A DNA stretch of 64,000 nt from Luteirhabdus salina (GCA_025384855.1 JALAHT010000001.1:1059064-1123063), one strand, 5' to 3'. Numbered from the stretch's first letter, positions 9,244 through 19,550 are shown. A program made the numbers and translations. The notes: generated by a model not told the origin, from the letters alone.

Positions 9244-11468
9244 ATAGCTTTCGTAGTGTGAAGTCGATTAAGGTTGCGTAGAATCGTATTTAAGAATTGC
9301 GAGATATCATACGGTTTCAGAATAATATCGTTCATTCCTGCCAGTTCGATTTCATTTCTAATTTCATTCGCCTCTACAGCTGTTAGGGCTACGATTGGTG
9401 TGGTCTGATTGAATTTTCGAATCGCCTTCGTGGCATCCAAGCCATTGATTTCTGGCATGTGGATATCCATCAATATTAAATTGTAATTGTAACTTCTACA
9501 GAGCGCTATCGCTATAGAGCCATCGTCGGCCAAACTGCAGGTAAACCCTTTCGATTCCAATATTTTCTGCGTGATTTTTTGATTGATTTTATTATCGTCC
9601 ACAATCAAGATATGTGCGCCTTCTTCGGTGTGTAAGGGTCGAACGGAATTTTCTAGTTGTTCTGAAATCGTATGTTGATAGTTCGGGTCTTGTTTTAAGT
9701 GAAGGGTAAATCGGAAGGTTGCTCCCTTACCTGGAGTACTCTCTAATGCAATCGAGCTTTTATACAAGGCCAATAACTTCTTGACGATTGGTAGACCAAG
9801 GCCGGTTCCCTGATAATTTAGGTTTTGACTTTCGCCTTGAGAGAATTCTTCAAAAATAGCTTCTTGCTTGTCTTCAGGAATACCAACCCCATCATCCTTT
9901 ATGCTAAACTGAATTGGGATGCCACGGTCTGAAGCGTCACCAATACTTTCAATTTCGATCCAAATGGTACCATTTTCATTGAATTTTACCGCATTTCCGA
10001 CCAAATTCATCAAAATTTGTGACAATCGGATGGAATCGCCTAGTAATTTATCTGGAACCTCTTCAGCTACAGATACCTTTAGCGTATTATGATTTTGTTC
10101 CAAGCCAAAAGCGAACGATTTGGTAATGTTTGAAATTAGGGTTCGAAGTGAAAAAGGGTTTTCTTCCAGTTCGATACTGCCCGATTCCATTTTGTTCATT
10201 AACAATACATCATTGATCAGCGCTAGGAGATAATCGGCAGAGAACTTCAGCGAAGTCAATTCTTCCCTATGTGAAGTTAAGGAACGATCTTCCAATAAAA
10301 TTGAGGATAGTCCGATAACACCATATAATGGCGTGCGAATCTCGTGACTGATGGTGGAAAAAAACTGGGTTTTCAATTTTGAAAGCTCCTCTGCCTTCAC
10401 TTTAGCAGCAGTTAGCTGTTCGTTTTTCTCATGCAGCTGTTTGATGTATTGCTTTCTATTGCGTGCTAAAATGATGATAAGGATAAGTGCGGTAAGAAAA
10501 ACCAGAGAGGCAACGATAAAGATTTTTGTGGCCCATTCGGTTTTATCGACCAAAGCGGCTGCATATTCCTTTTCTCTTTCCGCGGCGGCCAAATCGTCTT
10601 CATACCGTTCTAAATCGAACTTGGCACTGGCTTCCAATAACTGTGTTTCCTTTTCAATTTGGTGTAATTGGTTATCGATTTCAGCCTGTTTTCGCAAACT
10701 TTGGTTGGCGGCAACAAACTTGCTATCGCGCTCATAGGCTTTTGCTAGGTATTTGTAAGCTGTAGAAGCTTGTTCTAAATAGTTTTTTTCTACCGCGGTT
10801 TCAGCGGCTTCCTTGAATGCTTCAATTACTTTTTCAGCAGTATCGAAAGAATAATAGTAGAAGCGTGCAAAAAGAATGTCTAGGTTAAGCGTTAAAAGCT
10901 CGTGTTGTGTTTTTTGTTTTGAAAGTGCTTTAGCCCTAACCAAATAGGGTTCCGCCTTCTTCGGTTTTTTAGCATCTAAATAGGTCCAAGCAAGGTTGAT
11001 GTATTGAACGAGGTTTTCATAATCATCGTCGGTGATACGTTTGTTAATAGCGATGGCTTTTTCGTACATCGCGATAACTTTTGCCTGATTTCGGATATCC
11101 TCTGAATACACATTGGCCAAATCGTTATAGGCCCATGACAATAGACTATCTACTTGGCTTCTTTCTGCTTCCTGTAATGCTTTTTCATAGTAAAATCGTC
11201 CTTTGGCAGTATCCTTCACCGAATAATGGATAAGCCCTAGCTCGTTGTACCCACGAAAGGAATAATACGTTAGACCATTTTTTTCTGCCAATTCCAGAAT
11301 CTTGGAGCAGTCCCGAATGGCTTCACCATAATCGTAATCGTAATAATGTTTTTTTGCTTGTTTAAGCAGCACTTCTAGACTGTCCACTTGTGCGGTGGTT
11401 GGGTCCTGCGACCAGGCAGTGAAGCTGTAAAACAAACATAAAATCGGTAGGAGAGATTTTACATTCAT
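9240..11468 (-). CDS. Hybrid sensor histidine kinase with TPR repeats and receiver domain
   Basis: 742 residues. A signal peptide is followed by periplasmic TPR-like repeats (about 25-310), one transmembrane helix (about 324-345), a short coiled coil, a HisKA dimerisation domain with phospho-accepting His375 (STISHEIRTPLYG), a HATPase domain (NAVKFNENG, DDGVGIPE, GTGLGLPIV) and a C-terminal receiver whose phospho-acceptor is Asp668 (LILMDIHMP). This architecture is common in Bacteroidota and senses an unknown periplasmic signal. No output domain or cognate regulator lies beside it, so the target is unknown. It is convergent with the CNNM gene. Confidence 0.93.
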   Translation of the reverse strand: MNVKSLLPILCLFYSFTAWSQDPTTAQVDSLEVLLKQAKKHYYDYDYGEAIRDCSKILELAEKNGLTYYSFRGYNELGLIHYSVKDTAKGRFYYEKALQEAERSQVDSLLSWAYNDLANVYSEDIRNQAKVIAMYEKAIAINKRITDDDYENLVQYINLAWTYLDAKKPKKAEPYLVRAKALSKQKTQHELLTLNLDILFARFYYYSFDTAEKVIEAFKEAAETAVEKNYLEQASTAYKYLAKAYERDSKFVAANQSLRKQAEIDNQLHQIEKETQLLEASAKFDLERYEDDLAAAEREKEYAAALVDKTEWATKIFIVASLVFLTALILIIILARNRKQYIKQLHEKNEQLTAAKVKAEELSKLKTQFFSTISHEIRTPLYGVIGLSSILLEDRSLTSHREELTSLKFSADYLLALINDVLLMNKMESGSIELEENPFSLRTLISNITKSFAFGLEQNHNTLKVSVAEEVPDKLLGDSIRLSQILMNLVGNAVKFNENGTIWIEIESIGDASDRGIPIQFSIKDDGVGIPEDKQEAIFEEFSQGESQNLNYQGTGLGLPIVKKLLALYKSSIALESTPGKGATFRFTLHLKQDPNYQHTISEQLENSVRPLHTEEGAHILIVDDNKINQKITQKILESKGFTCSLADDGSIAIALCRSYNYNLILMDIHMPEINGLDATKAIRKFNQTTPIVALTAVEANEIRNEIELAGMNDIILKPYDISQFLNTILRNLNRLHTTKAI

Positions 11469-11573
11469 AGGTTAGTTGTCAAAATTGGGGCCTGTAAAAC
11501 TAGTTATAAACTTCTAATTATCAAATATTTCACCTAAAATTTGATTAAAAGTGGAATCAAAGTCTATTTCAAG

Positions 11574-11581
11574 TACATTTG
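11574..11581 (+). promoter_or_regulatory. Bacteroidota -7 promoter box (TACATTTG)
   Basis: Exact TAnnTTTG match ending 3 bases before ATG 11585 of ogt. An alternative TTG start at 11579 would lie inside the box, which argues for the ATG. Confidence 0.5.
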
Positions 11582-11584
11582 AAT

Positions 11585-12058
11585 ATGCTTGTTTCATACG
11601 TAAATTCACCCGTGGGAATATTGAAAATAGTTGTTGAAGATGCGGCGATTAGAACGATTCAATTTGTTGAAAAGTCAGGCGAGGACCATTCCTCCAATAA
11701 TGTACTGGACACTGCAAAACAACAATTGGAAGCGTACTTCGATGGCAGGCGGAAAAGCTTCGACTTGCCGTTAGCACCGAAAGGAACTTCCTTTCAGCAA
11801 AAAGTATGGAATGAATTGAAGAAAGTACCCTACGGGAAAACAGTTTCCTATCAGGAAATAGCCAATCGATTGGGCGACCCCAAAGTGATACGGGCGGCAG
11901 CTTCGGCCAATGGTAAAAACCCGATTGCAATTGTCATTCCTTGTCACCGTATCATAGGAAGCGATGGCTCCCTAACCGGCTATGCGGGTGGTTTACACCG
12001 AAAGAAGTGGTTGCTGGAGCATGAAAGCCCCGTTACTCAAGGAGAATTATTTGATTAA
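11585..12058 (+). CDS. ogt: Methylated-DNA-[protein]-cysteine S-methyltransferase
   Basis: Suicide repair enzyme that transfers alkyl groups from O6-alkylguanine to its own cysteine. 157 residues; the acceptor is Cys120 in IVIPCHRIIG, with the helix-turn-helix region (GKTVSYQEIANRLGDP) and the GYAGGLHRKKWLLEHE tail all intact. It lacks an Ada regulatory domain, so it is the stand-alone form. It starts just after a promoter-like box, and a serine-hydrolase gene follows after 8 bases. Confidence 0.95.
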   Translation: MLVSYVNSPVGILKIVVEDAAIRTIQFVEKSGEDHSSNNVLDTAKQQLEAYFDGRRKSFDLPLAPKGTSFQQKVWNELKKVPYGKTVSYQEIANRLGDPKVIRAAASANGKNPIAIVIPCHRIIGSDGSLTGYAGGLHRKKWLLEHESPVTQGELFD

Positions 12059-12066
12059 AATAGACA

Positions 12067-13212
12067 ATGAAGAAATTTTTAAGCTGGATTTTGGGGATAG
12101 TGCTTCTAGCAGTCCTTCTATCATACATTTTCGACTACAATTATATCTGGAAGGGTATTCGAGTAGTTTATCTAACGGGTCATACCACGGCATTTATAAA
12201 CGATTTCGAATATTTTGAAACAGATACCATAGCCGATCCGAAACAATCGCAACCGTGGCCGAAGCATAAAGAGTATAACAAAGCTAATGTCACTGCTGCG
12301 TTGGCTGAAACAAACGACCAGCTCGGCACCATCGCTTTCTTGATTATCAAGAACGATAGCTTGTGGTTTGAAGAATATTACGACGGTTTCGATGCTACTT
12401 CAAAAACCAATTCATTTTCGATGGCGAAGAGTATTGTTTCAGCGCTGCTCGGGAAAGCGATTATGGATGGCCATATTGAAAGCTTAGACCAGCCGGTAGC
12501 CGATTTTTATCCAAACTTTGACAAGCGGCTCACCGTGGGCGATTTATCCTCGATGGCGAGTGGTTTGAATTGGGATGAATCGTATAAGAACCCATTCGGT
12601 ATTACGGCCCGTGCTTATTATGATGATGATCTTGCTGAAACGATGTTGGGGTTGAAGGTGACGGAAACACCGGGAGAGAAATTCAAATACCTTAGTGGAA
12701 ATACACAATTGTTAGCCATGGTGGTTCAAAAAGCTGTTGGGAAACCGCTGTCAGACTATCTATCGGAAAGCTTTTGGAAACCGATGGGCGCTGCTAATGA
12801 AGCCATTTGGCAAGTAGATGATGCCGACCACAAACTGGTAAAGGCGTATTGCTGTATCGGTAGCAATGCGCGCGGTTTTGCGCGTTTTGGAAAACTGTAT
12901 AAGGATTATGGTAAGTGGAATGGAAAACAACTGTTGGACTCCACGTTTATAGCCAAGAGCATCAAACCTCGTTTTGAGGAAAGTCCGCAATACGGATATG
13001 GTTTTTGGTTAAGCGATTTCATGGAGAAGGAAATCTTCGTCATGCGTGGAATTTTAGGGCAGTACGTAATAACAATCCCTGAAGACGATTTAATAATAGT
13101 TCGATTAGGGCATCATCGCAGCGAAAAAATAAAGGGAAGCACCTTTTCTTCCGACTTCTACACCTATATAGCTGAAACCTATGCTATGCTTGAGAAATAT
13201 AAACTCGACTAG
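12067..13212 (+). CDS. Serine hydrolase of the beta-lactamase (class C) superfamily
   Basis: 381 residues with an N-terminal membrane helix (about 5-22) that anchors the domain outside the cytoplasm. The nucleophile motif SxxK is Ser118-Met-Ala-Lys121 (NSFSMAKSIVSALLGKAI), and the second motif region is FKYLSGNTQLL. The family includes AmpC-like beta-lactamases, DD-peptidases and esterases; the substrate cannot be read from the sequence. It lies 8 bases after ogt and is probably co-transcribed with it, although the functions appear unrelated. Confidence 0.88.
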   Translation: MKKFLSWILGIVLLAVLLSYIFDYNYIWKGIRVVYLTGHTTAFINDFEYFETDTIADPKQSQPWPKHKEYNKANVTAALAETNDQLGTIAFLIIKNDSLWFEEYYDGFDATSKTNSFSMAKSIVSALLGKAIMDGHIESLDQPVADFYPNFDKRLTVGDLSSMASGLNWDESYKNPFGITARAYYDDDLAETMLGLKVTETPGEKFKYLSGNTQLLAMVVQKAVGKPLSDYLSESFWKPMGAANEAIWQVDDADHKLVKAYCCIGSNARGFARFGKLYKDYGKWNGKQLLDSTFIAKSIKPRFEESPQYGYGFWLSDFMEKEIFVMRGILGQYVITIPEDDLIIVRLGHHRSEKIKGSTFSSDFYTYIAETYAMLEKYKLD

Positions 13213-13383
13213 GGTTTTTGGATAGATTTTTCTCGGAAACTTCTTACTTGTGAGTGCACGACACCGTTTATGTGTTAAAATTACCCAGTACTTGCTTCAA
13301 CTTGTCTGTTGATGAATTCAATCTTGTTTAGCACTTTTCAAATCAACACATTTGAAAAAAATCTAACCAAATGACTGTCAGAG

Positions 13384-15768
13384 ATGAAAAGCAAACTTCT
13401 TTTATTTAGCATTCTATTATTTAGCACAACGATTCTCAATTCCCAAAACGAAAAAAATCATTGGTTTTTTGGGCAGAATACTTATATAAATTTCAATTCT
13501 ACTCCACTAACAGTTTCGACTGGGAATCTAAATACTGGGGAAGGTTGTTCCTCGGTGGCGGATGCCGGCGGAAATTTACTATTCTATACCGATGGACAAA
13601 CGGTTTACGATAGAACAACGAATGTAATGCCAAATGGCACAGGGCTTAAAGGAGATTCAAGCAGTACCCATTCCTCATTGGTAGTGGCCAATCCGTGTAA
13701 CCCAGATTTATATTACATTTTTACGGCTGGGGCTCGTCTGAATTCACCCGGATTGTATTATTATGAAGTGGATATGTGTCTTAATGGTGGTTTAGGCGAC
13801 GTAGTCCAGGGCTCCGAAACTTTACTCCTTGCTGGTGCTTCTGAAAAAATTGCAGCAACGTTACATTCAAATGGACAGGATGTTTGGGTAACTTCAACTA
13901 AGGAAAACTCTTCAACGGCCTTTGCAGAGCTATATACATGGGGAGTAAGCTGTTCAGGGCTTTCTAGTTCACCAAATGTATTTGTTTCCAGCCAGGCCAA
14001 TGCTCCTGCTCCGAACGGTACGCAATGTAGTACTGATGGCAATGATTGTGGGCAAATTAAATTCAATAATGCCGGAACTGTTTTGGCTGTTGCACAATTG
14101 TACTGCAGCCGGGAAGTTGATTTGTATTCATTCAACCCCACTTCCGGAACGGTCACGTCTTTTATTCGTTCGCTTACGGACACTACTGGAGGTGCCTATG
14201 GTGTTGAATTCTCCCCTAACGATAATTATTTATTTGTTACCGATTACTTCTTGAAAAGAGTATGGCAATATGATATAAGTACTATCTCATCCATACCCGC
14301 TCCTATTCAATTAGGATCGAATTTGGGAGCCAGGGGCGGTGCCTTACAACTAGCTCCAGACGGATCGAGTATTTATGCTGCTGAAATGAATACGAATCGA
14401 TTAGCTCAAATTACAAATATCTCCACTTATCCAGCTACTTTTTCGAATAACGCAATTGTTCTCGCAGGAGGTACACTCTCCAGATTAGGATTGCCAACTT
14501 TCGCATCAGGTACCTTTAGCAACACGGCCGCATGCTTACAACTCGACCCTTTTACAAATGCTACTCCTACACTGCTTTCTACAACGGTTAAGAATGAACT
14601 CAATACAAATCCTTTCTCAGGAAAAGATAAGGAGTATGGAGATGTAGACAATGATGGCGACATAGACATACTTTATACTAAAACCAATGACGAGTTATTT
14701 ATATTAGAAAATATTGCAGGGCCTGGCACCACCCCCTCATATAGTGTTCCTGGGTATAGCGCATTTGGTCCTGACTTTTACTCTTATAGCTATCGATTAA
14801 TAGATTGGACAGGTGATGGATTCAACGATATTCTAGTTTCCGGAGTTAACAATGCGGGAACAGCTGGAATATGGTTGTTTATAAATAATGGGAATGGTAC
14901 ATTCCCAAGCACAGCGCCCCTTTTTGTGAATGGTGTCACTGACTATAGTTTTAGTGAAGAAGATTTAATAGCGGTTGGAGACCTGAACAATGACGGATTG
15001 CATGATATTTTGATTAGTAATCAAACAGGTTCTCTTAACGGTACTGCTTACTTTGAAAATTTAAATAGCAGCACTGCACCTTATTTTGGTCTAACCGGGT
15101 CACAAAACTATAACGGAGCTACCATTACCAATCCCTTTTTGCCAGATAATAGTGGCAGCTATCACACCCCTGAAATATACGATGCCGATTGCGATGGAGA
15201 TCTAGATGTATTTATTAGCGACCCCTTGTTGCCGGGCCCAACATTTGGTGGGGCAAGAATGTATTTTCATGAGAACAATGGTGCCGTTACCAATGGTACA
15301 TTACCCGATGTCAATACTGCTGGGGTGATAAACCAATTTGGCTTTTCTGATGATCCAGGCAGCAATTCTATAATGGCCTGTGATTGGATTATTACACGTA
15401 TTGTTTCGTTTGTTAACCCCGACTGTCCTATTGCTATTAGTTACAATCCTTGTAACCAAGAATTTTTCTACTATGACCAAGATTGCGGCTGTAGAGGAAC
15501 GGGAACAAGCGTGGGGTTGAGTACAGACCATCAGGAAAATCCGAGAACAAGTATCGTATTGTATCCAAACCCTGCTTCAAATTATGTTAGCATACAGAGT
15601 GAATCGGAGATCACCTCGTATATTATCTATTCTATGGAAGGTAGGAAAATACAAAAAGGCCCATATTCCAATGGTAAAATAAATGTTCATACGCTTTCGG
15701 CAGGTCTATATTTTGTTCGGATTTTAGGTGAAGGACCAAGCCAAGTTTTAAAACTTCTTATTGAATAA
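13384..15768 (+). CDS. T9SS-exported protein with FG-GAP/VCBS-like repeats
   Basis: 794 residues with a signal peptide (MKSKLLLFSILLFSTTILNS). The N-terminal half (HWFFGQNTYINF, SSVADAGGNLLFYTDGQTVY) resembles the beta-propeller-like region found in many large flavobacterial surface proteins. The second half has Asp-rich FG-GAP-type calcium motifs (DVDNDGDIDILY, DLNNDGLHDILIS, DADCDGDLDVFIS). The last 75 residues are a type A sorting domain (VLYPNPASNYVSIQS to the end), directing export by the type IX secretion system. The role is probably adhesion or surface binding. It belongs to a visibly AT-rich block with the kinase and regulator that follow. Confidence 0.88.
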   Translation: MKSKLLLFSILLFSTTILNSQNEKNHWFFGQNTYINFNSTPLTVSTGNLNTGEGCSSVADAGGNLLFYTDGQTVYDRTTNVMPNGTGLKGDSSSTHSSLVVANPCNPDLYYIFTAGARLNSPGLYYYEVDMCLNGGLGDVVQGSETLLLAGASEKIAATLHSNGQDVWVTSTKENSSTAFAELYTWGVSCSGLSSSPNVFVSSQANAPAPNGTQCSTDGNDCGQIKFNNAGTVLAVAQLYCSREVDLYSFNPTSGTVTSFIRSLTDTTGGAYGVEFSPNDNYLFVTDYFLKRVWQYDISTISSIPAPIQLGSNLGARGGALQLAPDGSSIYAAEMNTNRLAQITNISTYPATFSNNAIVLAGGTLSRLGLPTFASGTFSNTAACLQLDPFTNATPTLLSTTVKNELNTNPFSGKDKEYGDVDNDGDIDILYTKTNDELFILENIAGPGTTPSYSVPGYSAFGPDFYSYSYRLIDWTGDGFNDILVSGVNNAGTAGIWLFINNGNGTFPSTAPLFVNGVTDYSFSEEDLIAVGDLNNDGLHDILISNQTGSLNGTAYFENLNSSTAPYFGLTGSQNYNGATITNPFLPDNSGSYHTPEIYDADCDGDLDVFISDPLLPGPTFGGARMYFHENNGAVTNGTLPDVNTAGVINQFGFSDDPGSNSIMACDWIITRIVSFVNPDCPIAISYNPCNQEFFYYDQDCGCRGTGTSVGLSTDHQENPRTSIVLYPNPASNYVSIQSESEITSYIIYSMEGRKIQKGPYSNGKINVHTLSAGLYFVRILGEGPSQVLKLLIE

Positions 15769-15942
15769 TTAAATGGAACTGAATATGTATTCAATGTGGA
15801 AGCCTTAAGCTGTTTAAGATGCTATCGTGAAGGACATGTATATGTAAATAGTTATGATAATTGGTTGATTTTTATGGAGGACATACTGGCATCTGATTGC
15901 ATAAATTTAGAGCATTCACATATAGCGGCTCCCAATTTTTAA
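15769..15942 (+). pseudogene. Possible LytTR-domain remnant
   Basis: A 57-codon frame without a start codon stays open right after the T9SS stop, in the same frame, and ends at TAA 15940-15942. It includes NGTEYVFNVEAL, then LSCLRCYREGHVYVNSYDNW and LIFMEDIL, whose hydrophobic pattern resembles the core of a LytTR DNA-binding domain; compare EGLEFLELNHIIRCEGVDGY in the regulator at 18810. It could be the degraded end of an older regulator gene, or chance. Nothing else is recognisable in this gap. Confidence 0.3.
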
Positions 15943-15955
15943 TTACTTTTCCTAA

Positions 15956-18841
15956 ATGCTGCATTTTGGTAAATTGATGTTCTTGCTGGTTTCAATGATG
16001 GTATATGGACAACAACAGTATTATTATTCTACCACAAATGGATTGCCATCCAATACTGTGTACGATATCGTTCAAGATAAGGATGGATTTATCTGGATGG
16101 CCACTAGTAAAGGAATCACTAAATATGACGGTGATTCCTTTTCTACCTTTACCGTACAGCAAGGACTGCCCAATAACGATACGTGGAAACTTGAAAGCAC
16201 CCCTGATGGTAAAATATGGTATGCCGCAAAAAGCAATCGTCAAGGATATATTGAAAATGATAGTATTTATAGCTTTCCTATAGAGCATAATAAAACCATT
16301 AGCCCTGGAGGATTGGCAGTTTTAGATACTACTGTAAACTATATTTCAGGCACCTCCCATTTTTTAAGAAACCAAATATGGAAAAGCAACCATACTGATG
16401 GACTGCTTGGGGTCGATGACGATGATGCTTTTTTTATTAGCGATACGCTTATCCTTAAAAGAGAGACGTCTGGATTTTCAATTTATACGATATCTGAGAA
16501 TCGCCAACCGGTCAAAAATCATGAAATTAAGATTGAAAATTTTTCAAGTAGCGGAAAAATCATTCAATATCCATTCGGGGTGTATGGCAATACCTATTGG
16601 AGAATTCAAGAAGAATCACTCCTACTGGTCAATTTAAAGACAGCAAATACCCGTATCATACCCTATAAGGGAAAACTGAACCGACATAAACAGTTTGTTT
16701 GGGCAAATGACAGTCAAATTCAATGGAAGAATGGTGACAGTATTCAAGTGTATGGGCATGACTTCACATTGCATACAACAATTTATTTTCCTTCACTATC
16801 AAAATATAACCGCGCCATACTAGACCGAGATGGTAACCTTTGGATGGCCAGTCTATCGAATGGTGTACAAATGATTCCCTCAAACATTTTGAATACGAAG
16901 TACTATTTTCAAAACAAAAAAGTCCAGAAACTTGAAATATTCGACGACACCCTATATGCAGGAATACTTAATGAGCCACTCCATTATTACGATAAAGGTG
17001 CATTTAGACCGACAGTGCTGATTGGGCAAGGCAATATTTATAACATTCGAAAAACCAAAGAACACGGCCTTTATTTGCTCGCAGCCGAAGGTAGTAACGC
17101 CGAACGGCACCCTATTCCAAGAGAATTCGTTTTTGAAGAAGAAAAGCAATTCTATAGATCATCTCCTGACTCGAAATTAGCGATGCATGATTTTGTAACG
17201 AACAATCAGAAGAAATATATTTTAACTCATGATTTAATTGCAATGGGCACTGTAAAATCATCAGGTAAATATCAGGCTCTTAAAAAAATGAAGGGAGGGG
17301 TAAGACTTTCTGTAGTATATGATAGTATTTTAATTTTGGCTAGCGATGGCCTCCACTTAATAAAAGACGATACCGTTTCTAAAATTTCGGAGGCCAATAA
17401 GAATAGGCCTATTCCATACCTTTCATCCGTTCAACGAAACACCCAACTTTATTTAGGTACCGACGGATTTGGTGTTGAGGTATTGGAAGGGGGAGAATTA
17501 TATAGTATTCCAGCTACGCAAGGACTTTCAGTTAACAATATGGTGCTGAAGGGCAACTTCTTATGGTTGGCGACCCAAAAAGGAGTTAAAGTACTTAAAA
17601 TTGATCCTTCACCCAATAAATCTAAAATTGTGCACTCCTATTATCAAGCAGATGGATTGTTAGATAGGAATATCAATGATTTGGCACTCAAGGATAGTAC
17701 ATTGTTCGCTGCAACCGATTTAGGACTATCAGCGATTGACCTTAAAAGTACGGCTCATACAAAAAAACCAGTGCTATACTTTAAAGAAGCAAAAGATACA
17801 TTGCAGTATATATCTACTAATCATTCTAATATATCGGTATCTTTTGGGGCCATAAATTTCTCGAATCAACAAAACATACACTATTCCTATCGTTTACTTC
17901 CAAGCCAAAATGAATTCGAAAAAACACATTCTAAGACAATAACCTTTCCTTCACTCGCACCAGGACAGTATGCCTTAGAGGTAAAAGCTATAGATCAGCA
18001 TGAAAATTGGAATTCGAAAAGTATATATCTTACTATTATACCGCAATGGTGGCAAACGGACCTTGCAAAAACAATGGGAATTTGCATAGCCTTATTACTG
18101 CTAGGAACTACGGGTTTTTACCTCTATAATATTGCGAAAAGTCGGGAACAACGAAAATCGGAGCGGGCGAAGCGATTGGTAACTTTGGAATTGCAAGCGT
18201 TACGGTCACAAATGAATCCACATTTTGTCCATAATTCCCTAAATGCGATTCAATACTTTGTACAACGAAATGAAGTAGCCTTGTCTGAAAAATACCTCTC
18301 TCGTTTTTCTAAACTTATCCGTCAGTTTTTTGAATTTTCCAGGAAACAAACGTTGCTCTTGTCAGAAGAGGTGGCGCTAATAACCAACTATTTGGAAATT
18401 GAAAAATTGCGCTTTGAAGAGAAACTAAACTATTCCATCTATATTGATGATACTATCGACCTTCAAACTATTACAATACCCTCTATGCTTTTACAGCCAA
18501 TAATTGAGAATGCGATTAATCACGGAATATTTCATAAATCCGGTCCCGGTAAAGTTGAAATCCGATTTGACCAACCCGACAAGGATGTACTGAAGGTAAC
18601 GATTCAAGATAATGGGATTGGTCTTAAAAAGGCGAAAGAAATGCAACAATATGGAACCAGAAAAAACCGATCCAATAGTACCGAGGTCTTGCAGGAACGT
18701 TTAACATTGCTTCAACAGAACAACGACTGGAACATCACATATTCAATAGAGGACCTTAAAACCTATGGGAAATCGGGAACCCGGGTAATAGTTACCTTAA
18801 TTACGATTCATGAAAATAAACACGATATTAGTCGACGATGA
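15956..18841 (+). CDS. Two-component propeller sensor, LytS-type histidine kinase
   Basis: 961 residues. A signal peptide is followed by a periplasmic two-component-regulator propeller (about 20-600; repeats such as DKDGFIWMATSKGITKYDGD and DRDGNLWMASLSNGVQMI), a Y_Y_Y-type domain (about 610-695), one transmembrane helix (about 703-724) and a His_kinase/HATPase pair. The phospho-accepting histidine is about residue 756 (QMNPHFVHNSLNAIQY), the LytS/YehU signature, with ATP-binding motifs IIENAINHGI and DNGIGL. Its last 32 bases overlap the downstream LytTR regulator, which is therefore its partner. The propeller family often senses polysaccharide breakdown products, but there is no degradation locus here. 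Confidence 0.93.
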   Translation: MLHFGKLMFLLVSMMVYGQQQYYYSTTNGLPSNTVYDIVQDKDGFIWMATSKGITKYDGDSFSTFTVQQGLPNNDTWKLESTPDGKIWYAAKSNRQGYIENDSIYSFPIEHNKTISPGGLAVLDTTVNYISGTSHFLRNQIWKSNHTDGLLGVDDDDAFFISDTLILKRETSGFSIYTISENRQPVKNHEIKIENFSSSGKIIQYPFGVYGNTYWRIQEESLLLVNLKTANTRIIPYKGKLNRHKQFVWANDSQIQWKNGDSIQVYGHDFTLHTTIYFPSLSKYNRAILDRDGNLWMASLSNGVQMIPSNILNTKYYFQNKKVQKLEIFDDTLYAGILNEPLHYYDKGAFRPTVLIGQGNIYNIRKTKEHGLYLLAAEGSNAERHPIPREFVFEEEKQFYRSSPDSKLAMHDFVTNNQKKYILTHDLIAMGTVKSSGKYQALKKMKGGVRLSVVYDSILILASDGLHLIKDDTVSKISEANKNRPIPYLSSVQRNTQLYLGTDGFGVEVLEGGELYSIPATQGLSVNNMVLKGNFLWLATQKGVKVLKIDPSPNKSKIVHSYYQADGLLDRNINDLALKDSTLFAATDLGLSAIDLKSTAHTKKPVLYFKEAKDTLQYISTNHSNISVSFGAINFSNQQNIHYSYRLLPSQNEFEKTHSKTITFPSLAPGQYALEVKAIDQHENWNSKSIYLTIIPQWWQTDLAKTMGICIALLLLGTTGFYLYNIAKSREQRKSERAKRLVTLELQALRSQMNPHFVHNSLNAIQYFVQRNEVALSEKYLSRFSKLIRQFFEFSRKQTLLLSEEVALITNYLEIEKLRFEEKLNYSIYIDDTIDLQTITIPSMLLQPIIENAINHGIFHKSGPGKVEIRFDQPDKDVLKVTIQDNGIGLKKAKEMQQYGTRKNRSNSTEVLQERLTLLQQNNDWNITYSIEDLKTYGKSGTRVIVTLITIHENKHDISRR

Positions 18842-19550
18842 GCCTAAGGCGCTCGCCAGTTTGGAGCATAAAATTCAACGCTTTTGTAAGGAAATTAAAG
18901 TGGTGAAAACATTTCAGAATCCACAAAATGCAATTTCCTATTTAAAAAATAATGAGGTTGATCTAGTTTTTTTGGATGTCGCAATGCCAGAGATGAACGG
19001 ATTTGAAATGCTTCAACAACTGGATCGCATAGCGTTTGAAATAATTTTCGCTACCGGGTTTGATGAGTATGCAATAGAAGCTATACAGCATTGCGCTATA
19101 GGGTATTTGGTAAAACCAATTGATAATGATGAGCTTATTGATACTGTTGGTAAAGCCTTAGATAATATTGAAGAAAAAAACGCAAAATATAGAAATCAAC
19201 AGTTGCTTGATAATTTTCGAATAACTAGATTCCAAGACAGAAAAGTAATAATTCCTACTCAAGAAGGTCTAGAGTTTTTGGAGCTAAATCACATCATAAG
19301 ATGTGAAGGAGTTGATGGCTATACTAAAATTTTCATAAAAGATCGTAAGCCGATTCTTAGTTCACAAAATATCGGTCATTTCGTCAAATTATTTGAAGGC
19401 AAAGACTTCTTTCAAGTCCATAAATCTCATATGGTCAATTTAAATTATATTTCAAAATATTTGAAAGAAGGTTACGTCATTGTAGGAACCCAGCAAATCC
19501 CAGTTTCACGCTATAGACGAAATGAATTTTTAGACCAAATTAAAGGCTAA
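18810..19550 (+). CDS. LytTR-family response regulator
   Basis: 246 residues. The receiver domain comes first, with phospho-acceptor Asp56 (LVFLDVAMPEMNG), the acidic pair at the N-terminus (ILVDDEPKAL) and the conserved Lys in YLVKPID. A LytTR DNA-binding domain occupies about 138-246 (IIRCEGVDGYTKIF, FFQVHKSHMVNLNYI). It overlaps the kinase gene by 32 bases in another frame, so the two are translationally coupled and form one two-component system. The only nearby secreted candidate target is the T9SS protein at 13384. Confidence 0.95.
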   Translation: MKINTILVDDEPKALASLEHKIQRFCKEIKVVKTFQNPQNAISYLKNNEVDLVFLDVAMPEMNGFEMLQQLDRIAFEIIFATGFDEYAIEAIQHCAIGYLVKPIDNDELIDTVGKALDNIEEKNAKYRNQQLLDNFRITRFQDRKVIIPTQEGLEFLELNHIIRCEGVDGYTKIFIKDRKPILSSQNIGHFVKLFEGKDFFQVHKSHMVNLNYISKYLKEGYVIVGTQQIPVSRYRRNEFLDQIKG

